From contig NZ_JAABOK010000003.1 in NCBI RefSeq assembly GCF_009928525.1, forward strand, positions 558,001 to 622,000: 64,000 nt of DNA, written 5' to 3'. The position numbers and the translations under genes were made by a program. The notes below the pieces were generated by a model that worked only from the letters and a program-made list of their open reading frames with translations, was not told the origin of the DNA and did no database searches. This document shows, piece after piece, positions 27,709 through 36,113 of the stretch (the first letter of the stretch is position 1; each line of letters opens with the position of its first letter). The stretch is from Chitinophaga solisilvae (lineage in GTDB: Bacteria; Bacteroidota; Bacteroidia; Chitinophagales; Chitinophagaceae).

Positions 27709-28606
27709 TAAACGTGAAAATATAGAAATTGTGTCCCTGCCGAAATATGCGCAGGCAGATCCTACCTTTGTGGTGTCCGGACTTTGTGAACTGGGTGAAA
27801 CCTTTTTCAGCCGTATCGGGGTGCCGCACCGCCACGATTTTTATACCATATACTGGATCAAGAAAGGTAAGCTGTTTCACACCATCGATACTGTTACCCA
27901 CGAAGTAAAGAAAAATACCCTCTTTTTTCTGGCTCCCGGACAGGTACACACCCTGCAGATGAGCGAAAGGATAGAAGGTTATATGATTGCCTTTCAGGAT
28001 GCCTTTATGTGCCTGAAAGACCAGACACAGGTATCCGGTATTAATTCCGGCCTGTTTTTCAATAGCCAGTTCAGTAGCGTTATCACCCTGGATCAGGATC
28101 AATCCATCGATATAGAAGCTATTGTGCGCCTGATGATGAAGGAAATTGCCACCCGCGAACCGGAGTATGAAATGGCCCTGCATGGCCTGCTGCGTTATTT
28201 CCTGGTGCTGGTGTCGCGGATAAAGGGGCAAAGTGTGGGCATCTCACCGGAACAACATGCCCAGCATAACAGTTCTGTCTTCCTGAAATTCAAAAACCTG
28301 ATCGAAGAAAATTACCAGCAATTAAAAACCGTATCTGATTATGCAGACCTGCTGCATATAAAACCCGTGCTGCTGAATGAAATCAGCAAGCAGCTTTCCG
28401 GTATTACTGCCGGGGAGCACATCCGTAACAGGGTCATCCTTGAAGCCCAGCGCTACCTCTATAATACAGACCTTACTGCCAAAGAAATAGCCTATAAGCT
28501 GGGATTTGAAGATCCGCACTATTTCAGCCGCTTTTTTAAGAAATATACCTCTCAAAGCCCCTCCGAATTCAAGGAGGCTTCCCGTACTATCAGCCACCAG
28601 CAATGA
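27701..28606 (+). CDS. AraC-family regulator with cupin-like sensor domain
   Basis: The 301-residue protein has an N-terminal cupin-like fold (GVPHRHDFYTIYWIKKGKLF, LFFLAPGQVHTLQM) and a C-terminal double helix-turn-helix (YQQLKTVSDYADLLHIKPVL; DLTAKEIAYKLGFEDPHYFS; SRFFKKYTSQSPSEFK). Proteins of this layout bind small effectors and activate nearby operons. It stands just upstream of the pirin-YceI-nitroreductase-OsmC-pirin cluster, which is its most likely target, and it is coupled to scpA. The effector is unknown. Confidence 0.85.
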   Translation: MADKRENIEIVSLPKYAQADPTFVVSGLCELGETFFSRIGVPHRHDFYTIYWIKKGKLFHTIDTVTHEVKKNTLFFLAPGQVHTLQMSERIEGYMIAFQDAFMCLKDQTQVSGINSGLFFNSQFSSVITLDQDQSIDIEAIVRLMMKEIATREPEYEMALHGLLRYFLVLVSRIKGQSVGISPEQHAQHNSSVFLKFKNLIEENYQQLKTVSDYADLLHIKPVLLNEISKQLSGITAGEHIRNRVILEAQRYLYNTDLTAKEIAYKLGFEDPHYFSRFFKKYTSQSPSEFKEASRTISHQQ

Positions 28607-28654
28607 TTTTAGCCCCCTTCTGAAAAAAGTCCATCAGGTAATGCGTTTTATCCA

Positions 28655-28685
28655 TTTCCGATGGGTGTTGTAACATGTACTTTTG
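28655..28685 (+). promoter_or_regulatory. promoter of the first pirin gene
   Basis: TTTC (28655-28658) and TACTTTTG (28678-28685) are 19 bases apart; only the last base of TTTG deviates. TATTGT follows. The same CTTTTGTATTGT block recurs upstream of the second pirin gene. Confidence 0.6.
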
Positions 28686-28705
28686 TATTGTCTTAGGAGG
28701 CAAAT

Positions 28706-29581
28706 ATGAAAAACACAATAAAACATGTAAGTCAGATTTTGATAGCGCCGGCCCCTCACATGGTGGGCGACGGATTCAGGGTACAGAGCGTATTGCCGGG
28801 CGGCACCCGCTCCACCAATAATATGGTAAGCCCCTTTATCCTGATGGATTACGGCGCGCCGTCTTATTTCCCGCCGACCACCAGGCCCCGTGGCGTGGAT
28901 CAGCATCCGCACAAAGGTTTTGAAACCGTAACCGTAGTGTATCAGGGGGAACTGGAACACCGCGACTCCACTGGCAGCCATGGTAAACTGGCTCCCGGCG
29001 ATGTGCAATGGATGACTGCCGCAGCAGGTATCGTGCATGAAGAAAAACACGAGACCGAATTCAGCAAAAGAGGCGGAAAGGTTGAAATGGCGCAGCTCTG
29101 GGTAAATCTTCCCAAAGCATTTAAAAACAGTCAGCCTGGTTACCAGAACCTGACCAAAGCCGAAATACCGGTAGTAAACGTCAGCGAAGAAGGATATGTA
29201 CGCGTAATCGCCGGAGAATACAATGGTATCAAAGGCGCAGCCAAAACCTTCACGCCGCTGCATGTGCTGGATATTAAACTGAAGAAAGGCGATAAGATCA
29301 CCACCAGCTTCCCTGAAAATTACAACACCATAGCGGTGGTATTTCATGGAGAAGCGGACTTCAACGGCAACGCCGCGAAAAGTGTAGAAACAGTATTGTT
29401 TGACCATGAAGGTACAGACATCAACATCACTGCGCTGGAAGACACGACCATACTGTTGCTGAGCGGTGAGCCAATCAATGAGCCTATTGTAGCATACGGT
29501 CCGTTTGTGATGAATACACCGGAAGAAATCAATCAGGCCATCGACGACTTTAATGCCGGTAAAATGGGCTTTCTGAATTAA
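28706..29581 (+). CDS. pirin-family protein
   Basis: The 291-residue bicupin has the pirin N-terminal signature: MDYGAPSYFPPTTRPRGVDQ, HPHKGFETVTVVYQGELEHR, and WMTAAAGIVHEEKHE. The His-rich motif binds a metal, usually iron or nickel. Pirins act as quercetinases or redox-sensitive regulators. A strong Shine-Dalgarno sequence (AGGAGG) stands 5 bases before the ATG, unusual in this phylum. YceI and nitroreductase genes follow 31 and 34 bases apart, so an operon is likely. Substrate unknown. Confidence 0.88.
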   Translation: MKNTIKHVSQILIAPAPHMVGDGFRVQSVLPGGTRSTNNMVSPFILMDYGAPSYFPPTTRPRGVDQHPHKGFETVTVVYQGELEHRDSTGSHGKLAPGDVQWMTAAAGIVHEEKHETEFSKRGGKVEMAQLWVNLPKAFKNSQPGYQNLTKAEIPVVNVSEEGYVRVIAGEYNGIKGAAKTFTPLHVLDIKLKKGDKITTSFPENYNTIAVVFHGEADFNGNAAKSVETVLFDHEGTDINITALEDTTILLLSGEPINEPIVAYGPFVMNTPEEINQAIDDFNAGKMGFLN

Positions 29582-29612
29582 AAATTACCAATAACAACTT
29601 AAACCGAAATAT

Positions 29613-30137
29613 ATGACAACCTGGAAAATAGATTCCGCACATAGCGATGTACAATTTAAAGTGAAGCACCTGATGATCACGACCGTTACCGGTCAGTTCG
29701 GAACATTTGATGCTACCATGACCACTGCAGGCAATGATTTCAGCGATGCGAGCATTTCTTTCGAAGCAGACATCAATAGTATTACCACGCAGAATGCACA
29801 ACGTGATGAGCACCTGCTCGCAGGCGATTTCTTTGATGCCGCCAAATATCCCAAGCTGCAGTTTGTATCTAAAGAAGTGAAGAAAGTAGACAGTGAGAAT
29901 TACAAACTGATTGGCGACCTGACCATCCGCGACAATACCCGTCCGGTAGAGCTGAACGTTGAATTCGGTGGTGAAGTGGTGGACCCATGGGGCCAGACCA
30001 AAGCCGGATTTGAACTGAGCGGTAAAATCAACCGTAAGGATTTCGGTCTTACTTTCCACGCTACAACAGAAACCGGTGGCGTTTTACTCAGCGATGAAGT
30101 GAAACTGCTGGCAAGTGTACAGATGATTAAACAATAA
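29613..30137 (+). CDS. YceI-family protein
   Basis: The 174-residue lipocalin-like protein starts with WKIDSAHSDVQFKVKHLMI and contains ITTQNAQRDEHLLAGDFFDA and GDLTIRDNTRPVELNVEFGG, hallmarks of YceI. The family binds isoprenoid or amphiphilic ligands in an eight-stranded barrel. There is no signal peptide, so this copy is probably cytoplasmic. It sits in the middle of the pirin-nitroreductase operon, which fits a role in handling hydrophobic or reactive compounds; that role is inference. Confidence 0.88.
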   Translation: MTTWKIDSAHSDVQFKVKHLMITTVTGQFGTFDATMTTAGNDFSDASISFEADINSITTQNAQRDEHLLAGDFFDAAKYPKLQFVSKEVKKVDSENYKLIGDLTIRDNTRPVELNVEFGGEVVDPWGQTKAGFELSGKINRKDFGLTFHATTETGGVLLSDEVKLLASVQMIKQ

Positions 30138-30171
30138 TAACTACCGGAAACGGCTAAAAATACTATATACA

Positions 30172-30801
30172 ATGGACATCATAGAACAACTGGAATGGCG
30201 TTATTCAACAAAGAAATTTGATGCGGCAAAGAAATTAAGCAAGGAACAACTGGACAGGGTACTGGCTGCAACAAGGCTCTCCGCCTCTTCCTACGGCTTA
30301 CAACCGTATAAAATACTGGTGGTGGAAAACCCGGCTGTCAGAGAAAGACTGAAAGCCGCATCCTGGGGACAGCCACAGATCACTGATGCATCGCACCTGG
30401 TCATTTTTGCAAGAGTGGACAATTTTAATGAATCTCACGTAGACGAATATACGAATCATATCGCCCAGGTGCGTAGCATCAACCCGGAAGATCTTGCCAG
30501 CTTCGGGGCCATGATGAAAGGAACAGTTAACAGCCTGACACCTGAAAAGTCGGCTGCATGGACCTCCAAACAGGCTTACCTGGCGCTGGGCACGCTGCTC
30601 ACCGCTGCCGCCGCAGAAGGTATTGATACTTGCCCTATGGAAGGTTTCGATGCCTCCCAATACGACGAAATACTGGAACTGAAAGAGAAAGGCCTTGCTA
30701 CCGTTGTTATCGCCGGGCTTGGCTTCAGACAGGAAGATGATCCAATGCAACATGCAATTAAGGTGAGAAAGCCGATAGAGAAACTGGTTGAGTTGATATA
30801 A
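30172..30801 (+). CDS. nitroreductase-family NAD(P)H-dependent oxidoreductase
   Basis: The 209-residue flavoprotein begins with EQLEWRYSTKKFDAAKKLSK and has RLSASSYGLQPYKILVVENP, which bind FMN, and the typical AYLALGTLLTAAAAEGIDTC segment. Family members reduce nitro compounds, quinones or flavins with NAD(P)H through an FMN cofactor. It follows YceI by 34 bases. The downstream gap to OsmC holds hairpin element C, and OsmC has its own promoter-like motif. Confidence 0.88.
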   Translation: MDIIEQLEWRYSTKKFDAAKKLSKEQLDRVLAATRLSASSYGLQPYKILVVENPAVRERLKAASWGQPQITDASHLVIFARVDNFNESHVDEYTNHIAQVRSINPEDLASFGAMMKGTVNSLTPEKSAAWTSKQAYLALGTLLTAAAAEGIDTCPMEGFDASQYDEILELKEKGLATVVIAGLGFRQEDDPMQHAIKVRKPIEKLVELI

Positions 30802-30957
30802 TTACGAATTACGAATTGCGAATTACGAATGTAGAAGCGAAGAGCTAATCGTAGATTGACGGGGATAAGTAAATATCACCTTTAATCTACGATTAGCTCT
30901 TCGCTTCTACATTCGTAATTCGCAATTCGCAATTCGTAATTCGTAATTCGCAATTCT
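30800..30957. repeat. intergenic hairpin element C (type I arms)
   Basis: A perfect 40-bp stem (left about 30818-30857, right 30884-30923) closes a 26-base loop. Outside it the arms continue as AATTACG / AATTGCG seven-base iterons that are out of register by one unit. The inner part carries AAGCGAAGAGCTAATCG. It begins at the nitroreductase stop codon. The right arm runs into the promoter-like region of OsmC (CTTTTGTATTTTGT). Confidence 0.9.
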
Positions 30958-31019
30958 TTTGTATTTTGTGGCCCTTCAATGAAAGGATTAATCACCTCAA
31001 ATAATAAAGCATTTTTAAC

Positions 31020-31430
31020 ATGAAAAGATTTGCATCTGCCAACTGGCAAGGTACCGGTAAAGAAGGTAAAGGAACATTAACGTCCCAGTCTACCGTATTA
31101 AACAGCACGCAATATTCCTACAGCAGCCGTTTTGAAGAGGGTGTAGGTACTAACCCGGAAGAGCTGGTGGCTGCAGCGCACGCTGGCTGCTTCACTATGA
31201 AACTGAGTTTCGTAATCTCCGGAGCCGGCTTCACCCCCGGTAATATCGATACCAAATGCACTATTACGTTGGAGAATGGCGCTATCACTTCCAGCCACCT
31301 GGTAGTGACTGCATCTGTACCCGGACTGGATGCAGCTAAATTTGCTGAAATGGCAGCTGATGCAAAAGCTAACTGCCCTATCAGCAAGCTGCTGAATACG
31401 GAAATCACTATGGAAGCTACACTGGTGTAA
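31020..31430 (+). CDS. OsmC-family peroxiredoxin
   Basis: The 136-residue protein has both redox cysteines of the OsmC/Ohr group: Cys57 in AAAHAGCFTM and Cys119 in ADAKANCPIS. TNPEELVAAAHAGC is the OsmC-type signature. It detoxifies organic hydroperoxides, with the partner thiol usually lipoyl- or thioredoxin-type. Start RFASANWQGTGKEGKGTL is normal. It belongs to the stress-type cluster behind the AraC regulator and ends at its own terminator. Confidence 0.9.
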   Translation: MKRFASANWQGTGKEGKGTLTSQSTVLNSTQYSYSSRFEEGVGTNPEELVAAAHAGCFTMKLSFVISGAGFTPGNIDTKCTITLENGAITSSHLVVTASVPGLDAAKFAEMAADAKANCPISKLLNTEITMEATLV

Positions 31431-31452
31431 TATCAGCAGCAATATGATGTAG

Positions 31453-31483
31453 AAAGGGAGGTGCAGGGCATCTCCCTTTTTTT
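31453..31483 (+). terminator. terminator after OsmC
   Basis: AAAGGGAG pairs with CTCCCTTT across an 11-base loop and is followed by more Ts. It sits 22 bases past the stop. Confidence 0.8.
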
Positions 31484-31568
31484 GTCCACGTTTTTCTTCA
31501 TATGGTCCATTTTCTTCCCCTGCCTTTTATACGACCTTTGTATTGTAAATCAAAAGGAGAATTAAGTT

Positions 31569-32282
31569 ATGAAAAAGATTATTCATCGTGCAGCAGACAG
31601 AGGTTACGCAAATCATGGCTGGTTGAAAAGCCATCATTCATTCAGTTTCGCCAATTATTATGATCCCAATAAAATTCATTTCGGCGCATTACGCGTATTG
31701 AATGATGATATAGTAAAAGGTGGAATGGGCTTTGGCGCGCATCCGCACGACAATATGGAAATTATATCCATTGTACTGGATGGTGCGCTGGAACACCGCG
31801 ATAACACCGGTAAACAGGAAATCATCCGCAGAAATGATGTGCAGGTGATGAGTGCAGGAACCGGAGTGGTGCATTCAGAATTCAACGCTTCCAAAACAGA
31901 AGATGTGAACTTCCTGCAGATATGGGTATTCCCGAAAGAAAGGAATATCAAACCCCGCCACGATCAGAAAACATTTTCACCTGCCTTCCCTGAAAATGGG
32001 CTGCAGGAGATAGTTTCACCTGATGGCAGTAATGGCGCCCTCAGTATACATCAGGATGCCTGGTTTACATTGGGTAAGCTCGAAGCAGGCCAGCAGCTGG
32101 ATATTACACCGAAACAGAAAGGTAACGGCTGCTATCTGTTTTTATTGAGCGGAGAGGTGAAGATTGCAGGAGAAGTGCTGGAAACACGCGATGCTATTGG
32201 TATTGAAGATTATGATACCACACAGCTTGAAGTGCTGAAACCGGCAGAGTTTTTGTTGATAGATGTACCAATGCTGAACTAA
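31569..32282 (+). CDS. pirin-family protein, YhhW-type
   Basis: The 237-residue bicupin has HHSFSFANYYDPNKIHFGAL, GAHPHDNMEIISIVLDGALE and VMSAGTGVVHSEFNASK, the short pirin form like E. coli YhhW, with the metal-binding His/Glu set. It is distinct from the 291-residue pirin upstream (different length and N-terminus). A Shine-Dalgarno-like AGGAGA lies 8 bases before the ATG, and the promoter-like CCTTTGTATTGT lies 15 bases before that. It is the last gene of the stress-type cluster. Confidence 0.87.
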   Translation: MKKIIHRAADRGYANHGWLKSHHSFSFANYYDPNKIHFGALRVLNDDIVKGGMGFGAHPHDNMEIISIVLDGALEHRDNTGKQEIIRRNDVQVMSAGTGVVHSEFNASKTEDVNFLQIWVFPKERNIKPRHDQKTFSPAFPENGLQEIVSPDGSNGALSIHQDAWFTLGKLEAGQQLDITPKQKGNGCYLFLLSGEVKIAGEVLETRDAIGIEDYDTTQLEVLKPAEFLLIDVPMLN

Positions 32283-32321
32283 TATTCAACAGGTCATTTA
32301 TTAACCCATTATATATTGACA

Positions 32322-32351
32322 AGAGATCAGCGGTAACGCTGGTCTCTTTTT
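32322..32351 (+). terminator. terminator after the second pirin gene
   Basis: AGAGATCAGCG and CGCTGGTCTCT (one G-T wobble) pair around GTAA, followed by TTTTATTTATG. Confidence 0.8.
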
Positions 32352-32376
32352 ATTTATGTTAAGAGATGGAACTGTA

Positions 32377-32406
32377 TTTGTATTTCATCTGCAAACATTA
32401 TATTTT
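32377..32406 (+). promoter_or_regulatory. promoter of the HAD phosphatase gene
   Basis: TTTG (32377-32380) and TATATTTT (32399-32406) are 18 bases apart. A Shine-Dalgarno-like GGAGGA follows at 32415-32420, 6 bases before the ATG. Confidence 0.5.
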
Positions 32407-32426
32407 ACCAGCACGGAGGATTAATT

Positions 32427-33140
32427 ATGTTATTGGCAACGGATCTCGACGGAACATTCCTGGGTGGCTCGGAAGCGCACCGGGAAGAATTATACACATT
32501 AATACGCAGCAGAAATGATATTCAACTCGTTTTTGTAACGGGAAGGGGTATACGAAGTGTACTGCGGCTGCTGGAAGATGAAACCATTCCTAAGCCGGAA
32601 TACATCATCTGTGATGTGGGGGCTACGGTTACGCACCTGGCTTCACTGGCGCCGGTAGAGCCTGTGCAGTCGGGCATTGCCAGCCTGTGGCCCGGCGATC
32701 ATGTCAGGGAGCAACTGAAAGCAGTGGAGGGGCTGCTGCACCAGGAAGCGCATCAGCAATACCGCTGTTCTTACTATTACGATGACGCTACAGATATTGA
32801 GGCGGCGAGGGAAGTAGCTGCTTCCCTGCATTGCGACCTGCTGTTATCGGCAGGAAAATACCTGGATATATTGCCGCGTGGCGTGAGTAAAGGCAATACA
32901 CTGCAGCAGCTGCTGGGAGTTATGGCATTGCCGCATCAGCAGGTGCTGGTAGCCGGCGATTCCATGAACGACTACTCCATGTTTGAAATGGGATTTAAAG
33001 GCGTGGTAGTGGGAGAAGCCGAGCCGGAACTGGTAGTACGCACTACCGGAATGAAGAATGTACTGCAGGCCGGACACAGCGGCGCAGGGGGCATCCTGGA
33101 GGCGATGACTTTCTTCCCGGAGTTCGGTATTTACTTATAA
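32427..33140 (+). CDS. HAD-IIB phosphatase, sucrose-phosphatase-like
   Basis: The 237-residue protein has the HAD motifs: DLDGT (6-10) with both catalytic aspartates, VTGRG as motif II, the SKGNTL lysine as motif III and GDSMNDYSMFEMG as motif IV. The cap and the ending (AGGILEAMTFFPEFG) resemble the sucrose-phosphate or mannosylfructose-phosphate phosphatase group. The likely reaction is hydrolysis of a sugar phosphate. The substrate is inferred from family only, and no partner sugar-phosphate synthase is adjacent. Confidence 0.82.
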   Translation: MLLATDLDGTFLGGSEAHREELYTLIRSRNDIQLVFVTGRGIRSVLRLLEDETIPKPEYIICDVGATVTHLASLAPVEPVQSGIASLWPGDHVREQLKAVEGLLHQEAHQQYRCSYYYDDATDIEAAREVAASLHCDLLLSAGKYLDILPRGVSKGNTLQQLLGVMALPHQQVLVAGDSMNDYSMFEMGFKGVVVGEAEPELVVRTTGMKNVLQAGHSGAGGILEAMTFFPEFGIYL

Positions 33141-33313
33141 ATCATCAAAAAGATGTGCGGAAAACTTATGATTGTTGCATCGAAAAAGATTGTAACTTAG
33201 AATCAGTCTTTAAGAGAAAGATCGGCCTGATGTAAAACATTAATGGATATTGAATACAGCGTTTGGTAATGATGAAAATATATTATCTCATCATTTAAAT
33301 TGATCAATACACC

Positions 33314-33685
33314 ATGGAAATTACAACACAGCCTGCAGAGCAGCAGCAGATGAATGCATGGAAAGAAGAAGTGAACGATGTCAGAACTGAAGTGAAGATG
33401 ATGCGGGAAAGACTGGAGCAGATTGTACTGAGTACTGCCCCCCGCGAAATCATGTCGAAAGTGGAACATTTTGAGAACCGTTTTTTAAGACAACGGGAAG
33501 TTGCCGACGAGATGTACCACGATATCAAACAATGCTCTAAAAAATTATCAGACCAGCCACAGGTAGTACATGATGATCGTCCGGTTGACGACTACCAGAC
33601 CATACAGCACCGTATGGAAATATTCCAGAAACTGTTTATCGAATTAAAAGACGATTTTAATCACTTTATCACCTGCGATGTATAG
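33314..33685 (+). CDS. small coiled-coil protein, unknown function
   Basis: The 123-residue soluble protein is almost all charged helix (EEVNDVRTEVKMMRERLEQI; VEHFENRFLRQREVADEMYH) and probably forms a coiled coil. No catalytic or binding motif is seen. It ends just 6 bases before the end of the convergent PAS gene. It might be a partner of that sensor, but only the location suggests it. Confidence 0.65.
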   Translation: MEITTQPAEQQQMNAWKEEVNDVRTEVKMMRERLEQIVLSTAPREIMSKVEHFENRFLRQREVADEMYHDIKQCSKKLSDQPQVVHDDRPVDDYQTIQHRMEIFQKLFIELKDDFNHFITCDV

Positions 33686-33691
33686 CCTCGC

Positions 33692-34837
33692 TTACTGAAT
33701 TTCTTTTGTCTTGTGTTCTATTTTATGGATGATATCATCCAGCTGCTGGGTAGACTGGTGCAGCCATTCCATCAGGCGGGAGTTGAGATGTATGTCCTGA
33801 TTACTGGTGTCGAACAGCCGGGTTATACCCAGTATGGAAACCACCGGCTGGCGGATTTCATGTGAATTGATCCACGCGATTTCGCGCAGCGTTTTATTCT
33901 GTTCTTCAAGCCGCATAGCCTGTTTCACGTGCTTGTCTATATCCTGCATCATGCCGATCATACGCATGGGCGTGTTATTGCTGTACATGATAAAAGCACG
34001 GTCAACCACATATTTATAACAACCGTCTGCACAAAGAAAGCGGTATTGTTCCGACCAGTAATTCCGGTTATGTGTGAAACATTGCTCCAGTGAAGTCATG
34101 ACCTGCGGGCAATCTGCCGGGTGTATATTGTTTTTCCACCAGTCGAAGATATCCGTTTCTTCTTCGGGCGAATGCCTGAAGAGGCTCGCCAGTCCATGAT
34201 TCCAGCTTACGGTGTTGCTGAGCAGGTTTCTGTCATATACGGCATCGTTGGTAGCTTGTGCCAGCAGTTCATAGCGTACGCCCAGCTGATGCGCTTCCCG
34301 TGCCACCTTCACCTGTTCGTCCACATCTTTCGCCATGATAAAGCGTGCCGGACGGCCATAATAGCTGGTAGAGTGCGCATATATTTCCACAAAGAAGTTA
34401 ATGCCGTTTTTCTTCCGGTGTTTCCAGATACCCCGGTATTCAACACCGTTGCATCTGTCCCTGATATTTTCCATCAGGGCTTCTACTTCTTCCTTTTCCC
34501 GTATATCCGCCAGCGTTAGTTGCAGGAACTCCTGCCGGGTATAGCCGTATTTATCACAGGCTGCCTGGTTTACGGAAAGAAAATGCAGTGTTTTCTTATC
34601 ATAGATCCACATGGGCACGGGATGCTGACTGAATAACCTTTCGTATTGTATAAAATGATAATTTTTTTGGAGCAGTGTGATAGATAGTAGCAGGAAGACA
34701 ATACCGGTAACGATTTCGCAGGCGATCAGCCCGGTTTTGACAATGGAGAATTCATTCCCGATAATCAGGTATGCATTGATGACAATGACCAGGAATAGTA
34801 AACACAAACATGCAATCTTAATTGGGGAGACACGCAT
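33692..34837 (-). CDS. membrane PAS protein with a histidine-kinase-like helix but no ATPase domain
   Basis: The 381-residue protein has two N-terminal membrane helices (about 8-27 and 35-55). A PAS domain (about 67-170, PVPMWIYDKKTLHFLSVNQA) and a second PAS (about 185-300) follow. The C-terminal helix (about 318-380) carries NSHEIRQPVVSILG, which looks like the phosphoacceptor H-box of histidine kinases. The ORF then stops where the HATPase domain should begin. It may be phosphorylated by another kinase, act as a phosphotransfer or regulatory protein, or be a decayed kinase. Confidence 0.8.
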   Translation of the reverse strand: MRVSPIKIACLCLLFLVIVINAYLIIGNEFSIVKTGLIACEIVTGIVFLLLSITLLQKNYHFIQYERLFSQHPVPMWIYDKKTLHFLSVNQAACDKYGYTRQEFLQLTLADIREKEEVEALMENIRDRCNGVEYRGIWKHRKKNGINFFVEIYAHSTSYYGRPARFIMAKDVDEQVKVAREAHQLGVRYELLAQATNDAVYDRNLLSNTVSWNHGLASLFRHSPEEETDIFDWWKNNIHPADCPQVMTSLEQCFTHNRNYWSEQYRFLCADGCYKYVVDRAFIMYSNNTPMRMIGMMQDIDKHVKQAMRLEEQNKTLREIAWINSHEIRQPVVSILGITRLFDTSNQDIHLNSRLMEWLHQSTQQLDDIIHKIEHKTKEIQ

Positions 34838-34932
34838 TACCTGCTTTTCATCAAAAATTATGAAAAATAATGACAGGTAAAAAATAATAGATGAAGATGA
34901 GTGATTGACAATTTTATCTGCATTATGATACT

Positions 34933-35979
34933 TTATAATTCAAGTGATACCTGCTCACTGGCCGGGTAGCCGACGCACGTAAGCACCAGGCCTTCCGCCA
35001 GTTCTTTATCGGTCAGCACCTCATTGACAGGCATCCATACTTTCCCGCCGGTGCACAGCGCAGTACAGGACCCGCATACGCCGCCCTTGCAGCTGTAAGG
35101 CAGTGCTATATTATGTTCCAGGGCATAACTCAGGATGGTCTGGTTAGCAGGAATCTGCAGTTCATATACTTCATGGCGCAGCCATATCTTCACCTGTTTG
35201 AGCGAGGTATCTGCGGGCAGGGTAGTTCTGGCCAGGCGGGCTTCCGTATTCACGACAAAATTTTCCTTATGCAGCTGGTCTTCCCGGAAGCCCATAAAAT
35301 GCAGGGTGAGCAGAATCATGCGCATATATTCCGGCGGGCCGCAGAGGAAAAACTGTGCTTCCGGCTTGTTGTACAACAGGTGTTCTGTGACCAGTAATTC
35401 CAGCAGGATGTTATTGAGCCGGCGGTAGGTATGCTGACTTTCCGGATCGTTGCTGAAAAGCCAGATGCAGTGCAACCTGTTGCTGTATTGCTCCTGCAGT
35501 GTCTGCAGTTCCTGCAGGAAGATGGTTCTTTCCGGCGTGGTATTGCTATAGATCAGTACTATACGGGCAGAAGGTTCTTCGTGCAGCATTTGTTTCAGCA
35601 GTGAAAAAACAGGTGTAATACCGCTGCCGGCAGCCATCAGAAAAATATCTCTGGCGCCATTGGTACCAGGTTCAAATGTAAAACGGCCGGAAGGCTCCAG
35701 GGAGGTCACTACATCGCCTTTCTTCCAGGTGCGCAGGATATGCCTTGAAATTTCGCCATTCTCCTTCTCCCGGATGGTAACACGCATATATGGATCAATA
35801 CCGGGCGTAGAGCTGAAAGAATAAGAACGGCGGTATTCTTTCCCATGCAGCTGTATGATGAAGGTCAGAAACTGTCCGGCAAGGTAACTGACAGGTTCCT
35901 GAGCAACAGGCTCCAGGTAATAGGTGAAGGTGCCGGGTGTTTCTTTCCTGATGTCGGTAATCCTCAGTTGCAAATACAT
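34933..35979 (-). CDS. ferredoxin-type oxidoreductase (FAD/NAD domain plus 2Fe-2S)
   Basis: The 348-residue protein has an N-terminal ferredoxin-NADP-reductase module: FAD-binding RRSYSFSS and NAD-binding AAGSGITPVFSLL and LCGPPEYM. A plant-type 2Fe-2S domain follows at the C-terminus (PYSCKGGVCGSCTALC, then LTCVGYP; C-X4-C-X2-C...C). This order is that of PaaE- and Hcr-like reductases that feed electrons to an oxygenase or similar partner. The partner is not in the neighbourhood. It is separated from dxs by hairpin element D and is co-directional with it. Confidence 0.88.
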   Translation of the reverse strand: MYLQLRITDIRKETPGTFTYYLEPVAQEPVSYLAGQFLTFIIQLHGKEYRRSYSFSSTPGIDPYMRVTIREKENGEISRHILRTWKKGDVVTSLEPSGRFTFEPGTNGARDIFLMAAGSGITPVFSLLKQMLHEEPSARIVLIYSNTTPERTIFLQELQTLQEQYSNRLHCIWLFSNDPESQHTYRRLNNILLELLVTEHLLYNKPEAQFFLCGPPEYMRMILLTLHFMGFREDQLHKENFVVNTEARLARTTLPADTSLKQVKIWLRHEVYELQIPANQTILSYALEHNIALPYSCKGGVCGSCTALCTGGKVWMPVNEVLTDKELAEGLVLTCVGYPASEQVSLEL

Positions 35980-35989
35980 AATGTAGGGG

Positions 35990-36110
35990 AATTACGAATT
36001 ACGAATTGCGAATTACGAATGAGGAGCGAAGACATAAGCGGATAAAGAATTTACTTCTTCGCTTATGTCTTCGCTCCTCATTCGTAATTCGCAATTCGTA
36101 ATTCGTAATT
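35990..36110. repeat. intergenic hairpin element D (perfect 51-bp stem, type I arms)
   Basis: Arms 35990-36040 and 36060-36110 are exact reverse complements with a 19-base loop. The outer arm is seven-base AATTACG/AATTGCG iterons. The inner arm is GGAGCGAAGACATAAGCG. It lies between two genes transcribed in the same direction, 3 bases from the dxs stop. Confidence 0.95.
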
Positions 36111-36113
36111 ATT

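Noticed and set aside
30800-36110. Repeated seven-base units that might suggest a CRISPR array
   Set aside because: The units are contiguous or palindromic, without unique spacers of even length, and no cas genes are present.
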